A stretch of DNA of 8,066 nucleotides from Agrobacterium fabrum (GCA_003241215.1 QFOL01000178.1:1-8066), one strand, 5' to 3'; counted from the first letter of the stretch, positions 1-5,835 are shown. Program-made: numbers and translations. Notes: generated by a model not told the origin, from the letters alone.

Positions 1-200
1 CTCAAAAGGTTATGCCGGTTTGTTGCCAAACCGGTTCAAGGAAACACGCCCTCCTCTGAAGCCCGTTTCAGGGCCTCTGACAGGCTTCTCACATGCAAAT
101 GGAGAAACCACGGGACATGTCGGTGATATTGACCGCCGAACGCCAGTTATTAAACTGCAGGGCAGTCAACAAAACACACCGGACATTGCTGCCCGGCGTT

Positions 201-258
201 GGGGCGGCTTCTACAGAGCTTTCACAGTTTTGTCAAACAAGCCCCGGCTAATTTTTTT
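201..258 (+). terminator. Possible weak intrinsic terminator
   Basis: GGGGC (201-205) can pair with GCCCC (241-245), and the alternative GGCTT (206-210) with AAGCC (239-243). A run of seven T follows at 252-258. The loop is long (about 35 bases) and the T run begins seven bases after the stem, so this is a poor terminator on paper. It would separate transcription coming from the left from the candidate TerC promoter just downstream. The T run also forms a small hairpin, GCTAA (247-251) with TTAGC (257-261). Confidence 0.22.
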
Positions 259-269
259 AGCACCTGCCT

Positions 270-297
270 CTTGAACCTTTTCGAGCTTTCACTATTT
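270..297 (+). promoter_or_regulatory. Candidate housekeeping-sigma promoter for the TerC leader
   Basis: CTTGAA (270-275) and CTATTT (292-297) are 16 bases apart. Each matches the rhizobial consensus CTTGAC / CTATAT at five of six positions, although the known optimum spacing is about 17. A start site near 304 would place the 5' end of the RNA just before the first helix of the structured leader (312-361), which independently supports the assignment. The start site is inferred. Confidence 0.48.
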
Positions 298-303
298 ACG
301 CTC

Positions 304-441
304 CGTGATCAGAACTCGGGCCCCTCTGGCGTGTTACCGGACAACACGTGATGTCGAGTTTCTTTAGGTTGGGGCCCACGTATATTCTTGACACACGTTC
401 CCCATCCGCAAAGCCAACCTCGTCCGGCTAAAGGTTGACTG
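304..441 (+). promoter_or_regulatory. Structured 5' leader, candidate riboswitch (possible terC RNA motif)
   Basis: The leader before the TerC start codon can fold in several ways. An upstream hairpin pairs 312-318 with 355-361 (six Watson-Crick pairs plus one G-U) and encloses a second stem, 330-335 with 343-348. Downstream, CAACCT (415-420) can pair with AGGTTG at 366-371, a helix that extends to 7 bp, or with the second AGGTTG at 432-437, a 6-bp helix that buries the AAGG ribosome binding site (431-434). The upstream copy is also contested by a hairpin of 367-374 with 400-407 (7 of 8 pairs). GGGCCCC (318-324) is fully complementary to GGGGCCC (371-377), so a pseudoknot is possible. This resembles translational control by ligand or pH. 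TerC-family genes elsewhere are controlled by the yybP-ykoY manganese riboswitch, but I do not see that motif's GGGGAGUA core. A separate terC RNA motif is known in Alphaproteobacteria. Membership is inferred from position, not verified. Confidence 0.55.
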
Positions 442-1425
442 ATGGAGTTCCTCCTCAACGATTTTCTCGGTACCCCCACATGGATGTGGGCGGTCTTCAT
501 TTCTCTCGTCCTTGGCCTACTGGCGCTCGATCTCGGCGTGCTGCACAAGAATTCCAAGGAAATCGGCATTCGTGAAAGCCTGCTGATGTCGGGCTTTTAT
601 ATCGCCATCGGCTTGGCCTTTGGCGGCTGGATCTGGTACCAGTCCGGCCAGCAGTCGGCGATGGAATATGTCACCGGCTTCGTGGTCGAAAAAAGCCTGG
701 CGATGGACAATATCTTCATCATCGCCATGATCTTCTCCTATTTCGCCATTCCCCGCCAATATCAGCACCGCGTGCTGCTCTGGGGTATCCTCGGCGTCAT
801 CATCCTGCGCGGCATCATGATCGCGGGTGGCGCGGCGATCGTCGAAAACTTCCACTGGGTGCTTTATCTCTTTGCGGCCTTCCTCGTCTTCACGGGCCTC
901 AAGATGCTGTTCTCGTCCGACCATGACGAGGCCGATATCGGCAACAACCGCATCCTGAAGTTCCTGCGCAGCCGCCTGCCGGTGACGGACAAGCTGCATG
1001 GCGAAAAATTCTTCGTCAAGGAAACGGATGCAGCCACCGGCAAGCTGAAGACCTTCGTGACGCCGCTCTTCCTGGCGCTCATCATGGTTGAAATCGCCGA
1101 CCTGATCTTCGCAGTCGATTCGATCCCGGCGATCTTCGCGATCACCACCGATCCGTTTATCGTCTATACCTCGAATATCTTCGCGATCCTTGGCCTGCGC
1201 GCCCTCTATTTTGCGCTCGCCGCCCTGATCCACCGCTTCGCTTATCTGAAATATGCGCTGGCTGCGGTTCTGGTCTTCGTCGGTTCGAAAATCTTCGTCG
1301 CCGATATGCTGGGCATCGCCAAGATCCCGCCCGCCGTCTCGCTCGGCGTCACCGTCGCCATCCTCGCAACCGGCATCATCGGTTCGCTGATCGCGACGCG
1401 CAAGGAAGCAAAGGCCATCGAATAA
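442..1425 (+). CDS. TerC-family integral membrane protein (Alx-like, probable metal homeostasis)
   Basis: A 327-residue inner-membrane protein with about nine hydrophobic segments (roughly 13-33, 47-66, 87-103, 111-133, 138-157, 204-234, 240-264, 270-289 and 298-318) split by a polar loop at 158-203. Family hallmarks are the acidic residues inside membrane segments: LALDLGVLHK near 27-36, EKSLAMDNIF at 83-92 (D89), and VEIADLIFAVDSIPAIFAIT at 216-235 (E217, D220, D226). These are typical of the TerC family. TerC proteins were named for tellurite resistance, but E. coli Alx and Bacillus relatives are tied to manganese export or homeostasis and alkaline pH, so metal transport is the likeliest role. 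The substrate is inferred from the family. The ATG at 442 has AAGG seven bases upstream within the structured leader. The gene stands alone on this strand and ends before a hairpin at 1436-1457. No other ter genes are nearby, so this is not a tellurite operon. Confidence 0.93.
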   Translation: MEFLLNDFLGTPTWMWAVFISLVLGLLALDLGVLHKNSKEIGIRESLLMSGFYIAIGLAFGGWIWYQSGQQSAMEYVTGFVVEKSLAMDNIFIIAMIFSYFAIPRQYQHRVLLWGILGVIILRGIMIAGGAAIVENFHWVLYLFAAFLVFTGLKMLFSSDHDEADIGNNRILKFLRSRLPVTDKLHGEKFFVKETDAATGKLKTFVTPLFLALIMVEIADLIFAVDSIPAIFAITTDPFIVYTSNIFAILGLRALYFALAALIHRFAYLKYALAAVLVFVGSKIFVADMLGIAKIPPAVSLGVTVAILATGIIGSLIATRKEAKAIE

Positions 1426-1435
1426 GGTCTTCATC

Positions 1436-1457
1436 GAGGAGGCGGAAACGCCTCCTC
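1436..1457 (+). terminator. Perfect hairpin after the TerC gene
   Basis: GAGGAGGCG (1436-1444) and CGCCTCCTC (1449-1457) form a perfect 9-bp GC-rich stem closed by a GAAA tetraloop, starting 10 bases after the TerC stop codon. No T run follows, so it is either a U-less terminator or an mRNA 3'-end stabiliser. It lies in the gap between two convergent genes and, being symmetric, could act on both. Confidence 0.5.
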
Positions 1458-1489
1458 AGCCTCTGACCAAGCTCGACATTTCCCCTTTT

Positions 1490-1564
1490 GTCGTCCTCGG
1501 GCTTGACCCGAGGACCCACCTTTTCAACGGCGATGGATGGCCGGGTCAAGCCCGACCATGACGG
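1490..1564. repeat. Rhizobial palindromic intergenic repeat, diverged copy
   Basis: The element consists of two palindromic halves. The left half is GTCCTCGGG (1493-1501), CTTGA, CCCGAGGAC (1507-1515), a perfect 9-bp stem. The right half is centred on CGGGTCAAGCCCG (1542-1554), flanked by ATGG (1537-1540) and CCAT (1556-1559). The core is shared with the copy at 7989-8066, but the two outer arms have drifted apart: AGGAC-type on the left, GGTCGGG-type on the right. Such elements are abundant between genes in Rhizobiaceae. It sits between the convergent TerC and ATPase genes and may act as a transcript end. Confidence 0.75.
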
Positions 1565-1600
1565 AGTTTAGGTTTGCACTCAGCTTCGCACAGCGACGCT

Positions 1601-3145
1601 TCACTCCGCCGCCAGTCTCGCATCATCCTCAGCCGCATCCGCATCGCCGGGTGCGGTTTTTGCGTCGAGATCGGGAAACGCCACGATGCGCTTGCCGGAG
1701 AAATCGGCATGCACCACCACGAGCTCCTTCTCTTCGAAATAACCGAGCAGACGCCGCGCACGGCGGGCGGAATGGGTGCCATAGGCGCGGGCAATGCGGG
1801 CATCCGATGGGCAGGGTTCTTCACCCAGCGCCGCCTTGACCAGCAGCAGGAAAACGCCCTGCAGGTCATCGGAAACCGACATCGACAGCTCCAGCGCCTT
1901 TTCCCAGCCTTCGCTGGCCGCCATAGCCGCATCTACGCCGGAGCGGGCAATCGCCACCTGCCGGCGGAATTCCGCAAGTGTCATCGGTGTGCCGGGAATG
2001 CGGCGCATACGGGCGCGCACCAGAAAATCCTGATAAAGCACGGCATCCGTGCGATAGGCCGATTGCGGATCGTCGAGAATTTCAACGAGAACCGCACCGA
2101 TCTTCTCCTCGCGCTCCTCTGGCGTCATGTCGGGCTGGCCGCTGCGCGGCGATTGTTCCGGTGAAGGGCCAACGGCGGCAGGGGTCGAACGGGAGAGTTC
2201 GGCGAGAATATCGGTGGTCGGACGGGGTGCCGGCGGCGTACGGCGCACCACGGCGCGCGTGAACTCTTCCGGATCCGGCGTGAAGATCAGGTCTTCCACA
2301 TCCTGAGGCGCATCCGGCAGCGGCATCAGCTTCGGTGAAGACGAACGCGCCGAAGTTTCCACCGGCCCAATGACGATGGGCAGCGGACGGCGCGACAATG
2401 CCGGCCCGAGCGCCACGAAATTGCCGCGCTGCAGATCGCGGAACATTTCCGCCTGCCGCCGGTCCATGCCGAGCAGGTCGGCCGCGCGCGCCATGTCGAT
2501 ATCGAGGAAGGTGCGGCCCATCAGAAAGTTCGAGGCTTCCGCCGCGACGTTCTTGGCAAGCTTGGCCAGACGCTGCGTGGCGATGACGCCGGCAAGCCCG
2601 CGTTTACGCCCACGGCACATCAGATTGGTCATGGCCCCGAGCGACGCCTTGCGCGCATCTTCCGTCACCTCGCCGCCGACGGAGGGCGCGAACATCTGCG
2701 CCTCATCCACCACGACAAGCACCGGATACCAATATTCACGATCCGCATCGAACATGCCGTTGAGGAAGGCGGCGGCGGCCCGCATCTGCTGCTCGATATC
2801 GAGACCTTCAAGCGTCAGCACGCAGGAAACGCGGTGCTGGCGAATGCGGTTGGCAATACCTGCAAGTTCCGCTTCGGTACGCTCGCCATCCACCACCACA
2901 TGACCGAACTTGTCGGAAAGCGTGACGAAATCACCCTCGGGATCGATGATGACCTGCTGCACCCATTGCGCCGATTGCTCAAGCAGCCGGCGTAGCAGAT
3001 GCGACTTGCCGGAACCGGAATTGCCCTGCACCAGCAAACGTGTCGCAAGCAATTCCTCGATATCGAGCTTGGCCTGCTGCCCGCCCGATAGGGTTCCCAT
3101 GTCGATGCCGACCTGCAATGTTCCGTTCCTCGTGCTGCATGTCAT
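1601..3145 (-). CDS. HerA/DUF87-like P-loop ATPase
   Basis: A 514-residue soluble ATPase of the HerA/FtsK-like group. It has a Walker A motif GNSGSGKS (41-48), a Walker B motif LVVVDEAQ (143-150), and a sensor-like stretch VIATQRLAKL (187-196) followed by FLMGRTFLDIDMARAADLLGM (207-227, split here as FLMGRTFLDID and MARAADLLGM). Such enzymes use ATP to act on DNA, classically with the nuclease NurA; no nuclease partner is encoded here, so the role is unknown. Residues about 265-345 form a Pro/Ser-rich linker. The C-terminal part (346-490) is predicted helical and ends in a winged-helix-like segment around 458-490, with an acidic tail. The ATG at 3145 is preceded by AAGGGA eight bases upstream. 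The gene is the last of the leftward series, 99 bases after the EamA-like gene, and may be co-transcribed with it unless the weak terminator at 3187-3220 works. Confidence 0.85.
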   Translation of the reverse strand: MTCSTRNGTLQVGIDMGTLSGGQQAKLDIEELLATRLLVQGNSGSGKSHLLRRLLEQSAQWVQQVIIDPEGDFVTLSDKFGHVVVDGERTEAELAGIANRIRQHRVSCVLTLEGLDIEQQMRAAAAFLNGMFDADREYWYPVLVVVDEAQMFAPSVGGEVTEDARKASLGAMTNLMCRGRKRGLAGVIATQRLAKLAKNVAAEASNFLMGRTFLDIDMARAADLLGMDRRQAEMFRDLQRGNFVALGPALSRRPLPIVIGPVETSARSSSPKLMPLPDAPQDVEDLIFTPDPEEFTRAVVRRTPPAPRPTTDILAELSRSTPAAVGPSPEQSPRSGQPDMTPEEREEKIGAVLVEILDDPQSAYRTDAVLYQDFLVRARMRRIPGTPMTLAEFRRQVAIARSGVDAAMAASEGWEKALELSMSVSDDLQGVFLLLVKAALGEEPCPSDARIARAYGTHSARRARRLLGYFEEKELVVVHADFSGKRIVAFPDLDAKTAPGDADAAEDDARLAAE

Positions 3146-3186
3146 CCGGCCGATTCCCTTGGCGGCGGCCGAACATGCTCTTTACC

Positions 3187-3220
3187 AAAAAATCACCGGT
3201 TGCGTCTGCTCCGTGCCGGT
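3187..3220 (-). terminator. Possible weak terminator between the EamA-like and ATPase genes
   Basis: Read on the minus strand, ACCGG (3220-3216) pairs with CCGGT (3199-3195), followed by GA and six T (3192-3187). The stem is only 5 bp with a 16-base loop, so at most partial termination is expected. If real, it would set the ATPase apart from the exporter genes. No clear promoter for the ATPase is seen in the remaining intergenic bases. Confidence 0.28.
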
Positions 3221-3244
3221 AATGCACAGGCAATTGCACCGCCT

Positions 3245-4132
3245 CTAGGCAGCGCCGGAGGAGACCTGCAAAAATGAAAGCCGCCTGCCGAACACGTTCA
3301 GCATCAGCCCGATGATGACCAATGCGGCGCCGACCACTTCAAAGACCGTGATATGCTCCGCAAAGGCGAGATAGGCGCTGACGAAACCGACAATCGGCAC
3401 CAGCAGCGAAAACGGCGCTACCGTTCCGGCCGGATAACGTAGAAGCAGGTAACTCCAGATGCCCGCGCCGACAATGGTCGCACCATAGGCCATGTAGATC
3501 ACCACGAGAGCCATCGTCGGCGTCGCATTGAGCAGGCCTTCCGCGATAGCATCGGGCCCTTCCACCACCAGCGAAAGCAGGATCAACGGCAGAACGGGCA
3601 CAAGGCTCGTCCATGCGATAAAGGAGACCGCGTTCACCTGGCCGATGCGGCGGTTGACGATGTTGCCGCAGGCCCAGGCAATTGCCGAGCCGACCCCCAT
3701 CAGGAGCGGGATCAGCGCTGCCGCCGTCATGCGCTCCAGGCCGATGACCGCCAGCCCGCCAAAAGCGATGATTGCGCCGAGTATCTGTGAAGGCAAAGGC
3801 CGCTCACCGAGAAACACCACGGCAAGCGCCAGCGTGAAGAAGGCCTGCGACTGCATGACGAGCGACGCAAGCCCCGCCGGCAGCCCAAGCTTGATGGCCG
3901 GGTAAAGCAGGCCGAACTGCACGAAACCCATCGCCATGCCGTAAACGATCATGTGCCGCCACGGCACATTGGGTTTCGGCAGGAAGAACACCAGCGGCAC
4001 GGCCGCAAACAGATAACGCACCCCCGTCAGAAACAGAGGCGGCATGTCGGCAACGCCGATCTTGATGGCAACAAAATTGAAGCCCCACAAAAACACGGTG
4101 ATCAGGGCAAGAAGAATATGCGGCAATGCCAT
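3245..4132 (-). CDS. eamA: EamA-type drug/metabolite exporter
   Basis: A 295-residue inner-membrane protein with about ten transmembrane segments in two EamA repeats (roughly 5-130 and 140-283), the standard drug/metabolite transporter architecture and length. It closely recalls E. coli EamA (YdeD), an exporter of O-acetylserine and cysteine: FNFVAIKIG (18-26), MPPLFLTGVRY (30-40), GLPAGLASLVMQSQAFFT (83-100), AWACGNIVN (152-160), TIVGAGIW (219-226), and APFSLLVPIVG (239-249). This comparison is from memory of the E. coli protein. The substrate is inferred. It starts 36 bases after the stop of the LysE-type exporter and is probably in the same transcript. Its ribosome binding site is poor, which may mean dependence on translation of the gene before it. 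The ATG at 4132 gives the expected N-terminus right at the first membrane segment. Confidence 0.88.
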   Translation of the reverse strand: MALPHILLALITVFLWGFNFVAIKIGVADMPPLFLTGVRYLFAAVPLVFFLPKPNVPWRHMIVYGMAMGFVQFGLLYPAIKLGLPAGLASLVMQSQAFFTLALAVVFLGERPLPSQILGAIIAFGGLAVIGLERMTAAALIPLLMGVGSAIAWACGNIVNRRIGQVNAVSFIAWTSLVPVLPLILLSLVVEGPDAIAEGLLNATPTMALVVIYMAYGATIVGAGIWSYLLLRYPAGTVAPFSLLVPIVGFVSAYLAFAEHITVFEVVGAALVIIGLMLNVFGRRLSFLQVSSGAA

Positions 4133-4168
4133 TTTATTATGTCCGAATTCCAGGCGATCGACGGGGCG

Positions 4169-4804
4169 TTACACCGCCGCCCTCTTCCAGCCGAAGGCGA
4201 CAAGACCGGCGCCGATCAGGAGACCGCCGCCCGTGCGGTTGACGATACGCTGCACCTTGGGTTTGCGGATCGTGTTGCGGGCGGCACTTGCCAGAAGTCC
4301 ATAAAGCGCCGCATTGACAGTGGCAAGCACCAGGAATGTGACTTCAAAAATCAGCACCTGCGGCCAGAAAGGCAGTGTCGGCACCAGAAACTGCGGCAGG
4401 AAGGCCACGAAGAACACGATGCTCTTCGGGTTCAGCGCAGTGACGATATAGGCATGCAGGAAGATTTTGAACGGCCTTTCGCGACCCGTCACGCCCGTCC
4501 CTTCCGCGCCCTCGCCGCTGACCGGTGAACGCCACAGCTTGATGCCGAGATAGATGAGATAAGCCGCACCGATCCATTTAAGCCCGGTGAAAAGCGCCGC
4601 CGATGTGGCAAGCAGCGCGCCAAGACCGAGCATCGAGGCCGTCATCGCGGTGAAGTCACCAAGCGCCACGCCCGTCACCGTCGCGGTGCTGGCCTTGCGG
4701 CCATGGCCGAGCGCATAAGAAATCACCAGCAGGATCGTCGGTCCCGGAATGGCGAGCATGATGGCGGATGCGGCCACGAAGGCCAGCCAGTTTTCCAGCG
4801 GCAT
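4169..4804 (-). CDS. LysE/RhtB-family amino acid exporter
   Basis: A 211-residue inner-membrane protein with about six hydrophobic segments, of normal length for the family. Signature features are IPGPTILLVISYALGHGRKA (19-38), including the family's PGP motif; the G-rich second segment (44-72); GAAYLIYLGIKLWRSP (79-94); and LNPKSIVFFVAFLPQF (124-139). Families of this type export threonine, homoserine, leucine or cysteine by proton exchange; the exact substrate cannot be read from sequence. The ATG at 4804 has GAGGAG seven bases upstream, the clearest ribosome binding site in this group. It lies first in a likely two-gene exporter unit with the EamA-like gene. 72 bases separate it from the end of higA; no clear promoter was found there. 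Confidence 0.92.
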   Translation of the reverse strand: MPLENWLAFVAASAIMLAIPGPTILLVISYALGHGRKASTATVTGVALGDFTAMTASMLGLGALLATSAALFTGLKWIGAAYLIYLGIKLWRSPVSGEGAEGTGVTGRERPFKIFLHAYIVTALNPKSIVFFVAFLPQFLVPTLPFWPQVLIFEVTFLVLATVNAALYGLLASAARNTIRKPKVQRIVNRTGGGLLIGAGLVAFGWKRAAV

Positions 4805-4876
4805 GATGAGTCTCCTCTGTCCGATTTCGGGAGCAAGCCACCAAAATCAAACGGTATCAAGCCAAATTTTCGGAGA

Positions 4877-5164
4877 TCATGCCGCTTTGTCATCAAGCGG
4901 CCGAACGGGTGGCTGCTCCCGTCTCATCGCCTGCGCGAGATCGTAATTCGACTGCATGCCAAGCCATGCCCGCGCCGTGCTGACCCCTGCCCGCTCCAGC
5001 CGCAGGGCAAGGTCGGGACTAACTCCTGCCCGCCCGTTCAACACCCTCGAAAGCGCCACACGCGACATGCCGAGCCTTTCTGCAGCTTCAGTTACGGAAA
5101 GCTGAAGTGCGGCAATGACCTCTTCCCGCAACAGTTCACCCGGGTGAACAGGAAATTTCATCAT
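4877..5164 (-). CDS. higA: HigA-family antitoxin
   Basis: A 95-residue antitoxin and transcriptional repressor of the HigBA type II system. It opens with the family-typical VHPGELLREEV (6-16) and carries a helix-turn-helix at about 24-50 (VTEAAERLGMSRVALSRVLN), followed by GVSPDLALRLERAGVSTARAWLGMQSNYDL in two helices and a short charged tail. Family members bind and neutralise HigB and repress the operon through a palindromic operator; a fitting dyad lies at 5473-5491. The start is placed at the ATG at 5164 because GGGAG then sits eight bases upstream. A GTG at 5173 is also open but lies directly against that same ribosome binding site. A second ATG at 5161 is equally possible. The gene follows the toxin gene by 14 bases, the toxin-first order normal for higBA. 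Confidence 0.93.
   Translation of the reverse strand: MMKFPVHPGELLREEVIAALQLSVTEAAERLGMSRVALSRVLNGRAGVSPDLALRLERAGVSTARAWLGMQSNYDLAQAMRREQPPVRPLDDKAA
4881..4901 (-). terminator. Dyad overlapping the end of higA
   Basis: GCCGCTT (4881-4887) and AAGCGGC (4895-4901) form a perfect 7-bp stem with a 7-base loop within the last codons of higA. No T run follows on the minus strand. It could weakly end or stabilise the higBA transcript, but may simply be a coding coincidence. Confidence 0.25.
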
Positions 5165-5178
5165 CGGAACCACTCCCT

Positions 5179-5457
5179 TCAGTGATAATCCTGATAGTCG
5201 ACAAGTTCGACATCGCTATCCAGAAATCGAAATGTTACACGCCAGTTTCCATTCACCCATATCGACCAGTGACCCTTCATATCGCCTTTTAGAGGATGAA
5301 GTTTGAAACCAGGAAGATTGAGATCGGCAGCGCCCACGGCGACTTCAAGCAAGGTAAGTATTCGGCCAAGCTTGGCGGCATGAGCCGACTGAATACCTTT
5401 GGTCGTCCCTGAGCGGTAAAAAGCTTCGAGTCCTTTGTGACGGAAACTGACGATCAT
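5179..5457 (-). CDS. higB: HigB-family mRNA interferase toxin
   Basis: A 92-residue ribosome-dependent endoribonuclease toxin of the RelE/ParE superfamily. The sequence reads as complete: HKGLEAFYRSG (7-17), HAAKLGRILTLL (26-37), DLNLPGFKLHPLKGD (45-59), GHWSIWVNGNWRVTFRF (62-78) and the C-terminal VDYQDYH (86-92). H54, K57, R73 and Y91 correspond to residues reported as important for mRNA cleavage in Proteus HigB, so the toxin is probably active. The reading frame stays open upstream to 5874, but only the ATG at 5457 gives the family N-terminus; the extension overlaps the promoter, a hairpin and the DUF1127 gene. The ribosome binding site is weak (AGGA 12 bases upstream), which could keep toxin levels low. 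Its own promoter and operator lie at 5473-5501. Confidence 0.93.
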   Translation of the reverse strand: MIVSFRHKGLEAFYRSGTTKGIQSAHAAKLGRILTLLEVAVGAADLNLPGFKLHPLKGDMKGHWSIWVNGNWRVTFRFLDSDVELVDYQDYH

Positions 5458-5472
5458 GGGAAAACCGTATCC

Positions 5473-5501
5473 TGTATCGCATCGAGATACAATAACATCA
5501 A
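5473..5501 (-). promoter_or_regulatory. higBA promoter with overlapping dyad operator
   Basis: TGTATC (5473-5478) and GATACA (5486-5491) are perfect 6-base inverted arms around a 7-base spacer, 16 bases upstream of the higB start. On the minus strand a -35-like TTGATG (5501-5496) is exactly 17 bases from GATACA (5478-5473), a modest -10 match (three of six). The dyad therefore covers the -10 and half of the spacer, the expected place for HigA to block transcription. The element identity is inferred; only the symmetry is seen. Confidence 0.5.
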
Positions 5502-5512
5502 ACGGCACAGAT

Positions 5513-5553
5513 GCGGCCTCCCCGACATTTCTTTTCGTTGTCGGGGAGGCCGC
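5513..5553 (-). terminator. Strong hairpin between the DUF1127 gene and higBA
   Basis: GCGGCCTCCCCGAC (5513-5526) and GTCGGGGAGGCCGC (5540-5553) form a perfect 14-bp GC-rich stem with a 13-base loop, beginning five bases after the DUF1127 stop codon. No T run follows on the minus strand. It most likely ends or protects the DUF1127 transcript and insulates the higBA promoter, whose -35 starts 12 bases further on. The length and perfection suggest selection. Confidence 0.5.
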
Positions 5554-5558
5554 CGCCA

Positions 5559-5798
5559 TCAAAACCGCGGCGCCCAGTAAGGGGCCGTCCAGTCCCGCCG
5601 CCGCTTCCGATCGGACGGCTCGATACCGATATCGTCCAGCAGGTGTTCCGGCAGATCGGTAATGTCTGCCGGCGGCGCACGCGGCACAAGCGCGGCAATG
5701 AGAACCGCTTTCAGGGTTTTCCAGACGCCGAATGTGACGAACAGACGGTCCACCGCATCCGGCAGCGAAAATGCTACCAATGATTGATTTTTCTGCAT
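5559..5798 (-). CDS. DUF1127 small protein
   Basis: A 79-residue protein. The C-terminal half holds the DUF1127 signature: ITDLPEHLLDDIGIEPSDR (46-64), with the L..L...LL.DIG pattern. The N-terminal half (1-40) is an amphipathic-to-hydrophobic helix, as in other longer members; the tail RKRRRDWTAPYW is basic and aromatic. DUF1127 proteins are abundant in alphaproteobacteria. Work in Agrobacterium and Rhodobacter links them to RNA turnover and maturation and to phosphate or carbon metabolism; no role can be assigned to this copy. The ATG at 5798 gives the usual length. The frame is open to an ATG at 5930, but the added residues look non-coding. The ribosome binding site is weak. A TTTATC/GATAAA dyad lies 38 bases upstream and a hairpin lies directly after the stop. 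Confidence 0.82.
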   Translation of the reverse strand: MQKNQSLVAFSLPDAVDRLFVTFGVWKTLKAVLIAALVPRAPPADITDLPEHLLDDIGIEPSDRKRRRDWTAPYWAPRF

Positions 5799-5835
5799 GG
5801 GAAATCCATCCCGGCGCGGCGAAGCGGCCAGGTCC

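Larger units (their letters stand above)
1..303. other. Non-coding region upstream of the TerC gene
   Basis: No convincing gene lies here. The one open frame of note (20-274, +) has no ribosome binding site and no recognisable protein features. The stretch holds several dyads: CCGGTTT (15-21) with AAACCGG (28-34), a 7-bp stem with a 6-base loop; CTGAA (56-60) with TTCAG (67-71); and GGGCAG (160-165) with CTGCCC (189-194). These could be the end of an unseen gene's transcript to the left, or a small RNA, but nothing decides this. A run of seven T at 252-258 and a promoter-like pair at 270-297 are listed separately. Confidence 0.6.

Noticed and set aside
20..274. 84-codon plus-strand open frame
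   Set aside because: No ribosome binding site, no domain, and composition like the surrounding hairpin-rich non-coding DNA.
388..416. TTGACA at 388-393 as a promoter for TerC
   Set aside because: No -10-like sequence at the right spacing (411-416 is AAGCCA), and it would remove most of the structured leader. The 270-297 pair fits better.
304..441. yybP-ykoY manganese riboswitch
   Set aside because: The conserved GGGGAGUA-type core and its partner loop are not visible, although the downstream gene would suit. A covariance search could overturn this.
517..1434. Long minus-strand open frame (305 codons) opposite the TerC gene
   Set aside because: Highly charged, repetitive Asp/Arg/Glu-rich product typical of an antisense shadow of a GC-rich membrane-protein gene; the plus-strand protein is clearly real.
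1574..2164. 196-codon plus-strand frame opposite the ATPase
   Set aside because: Shadow frame; the minus strand carries clear Walker motifs in a single uninterrupted frame.
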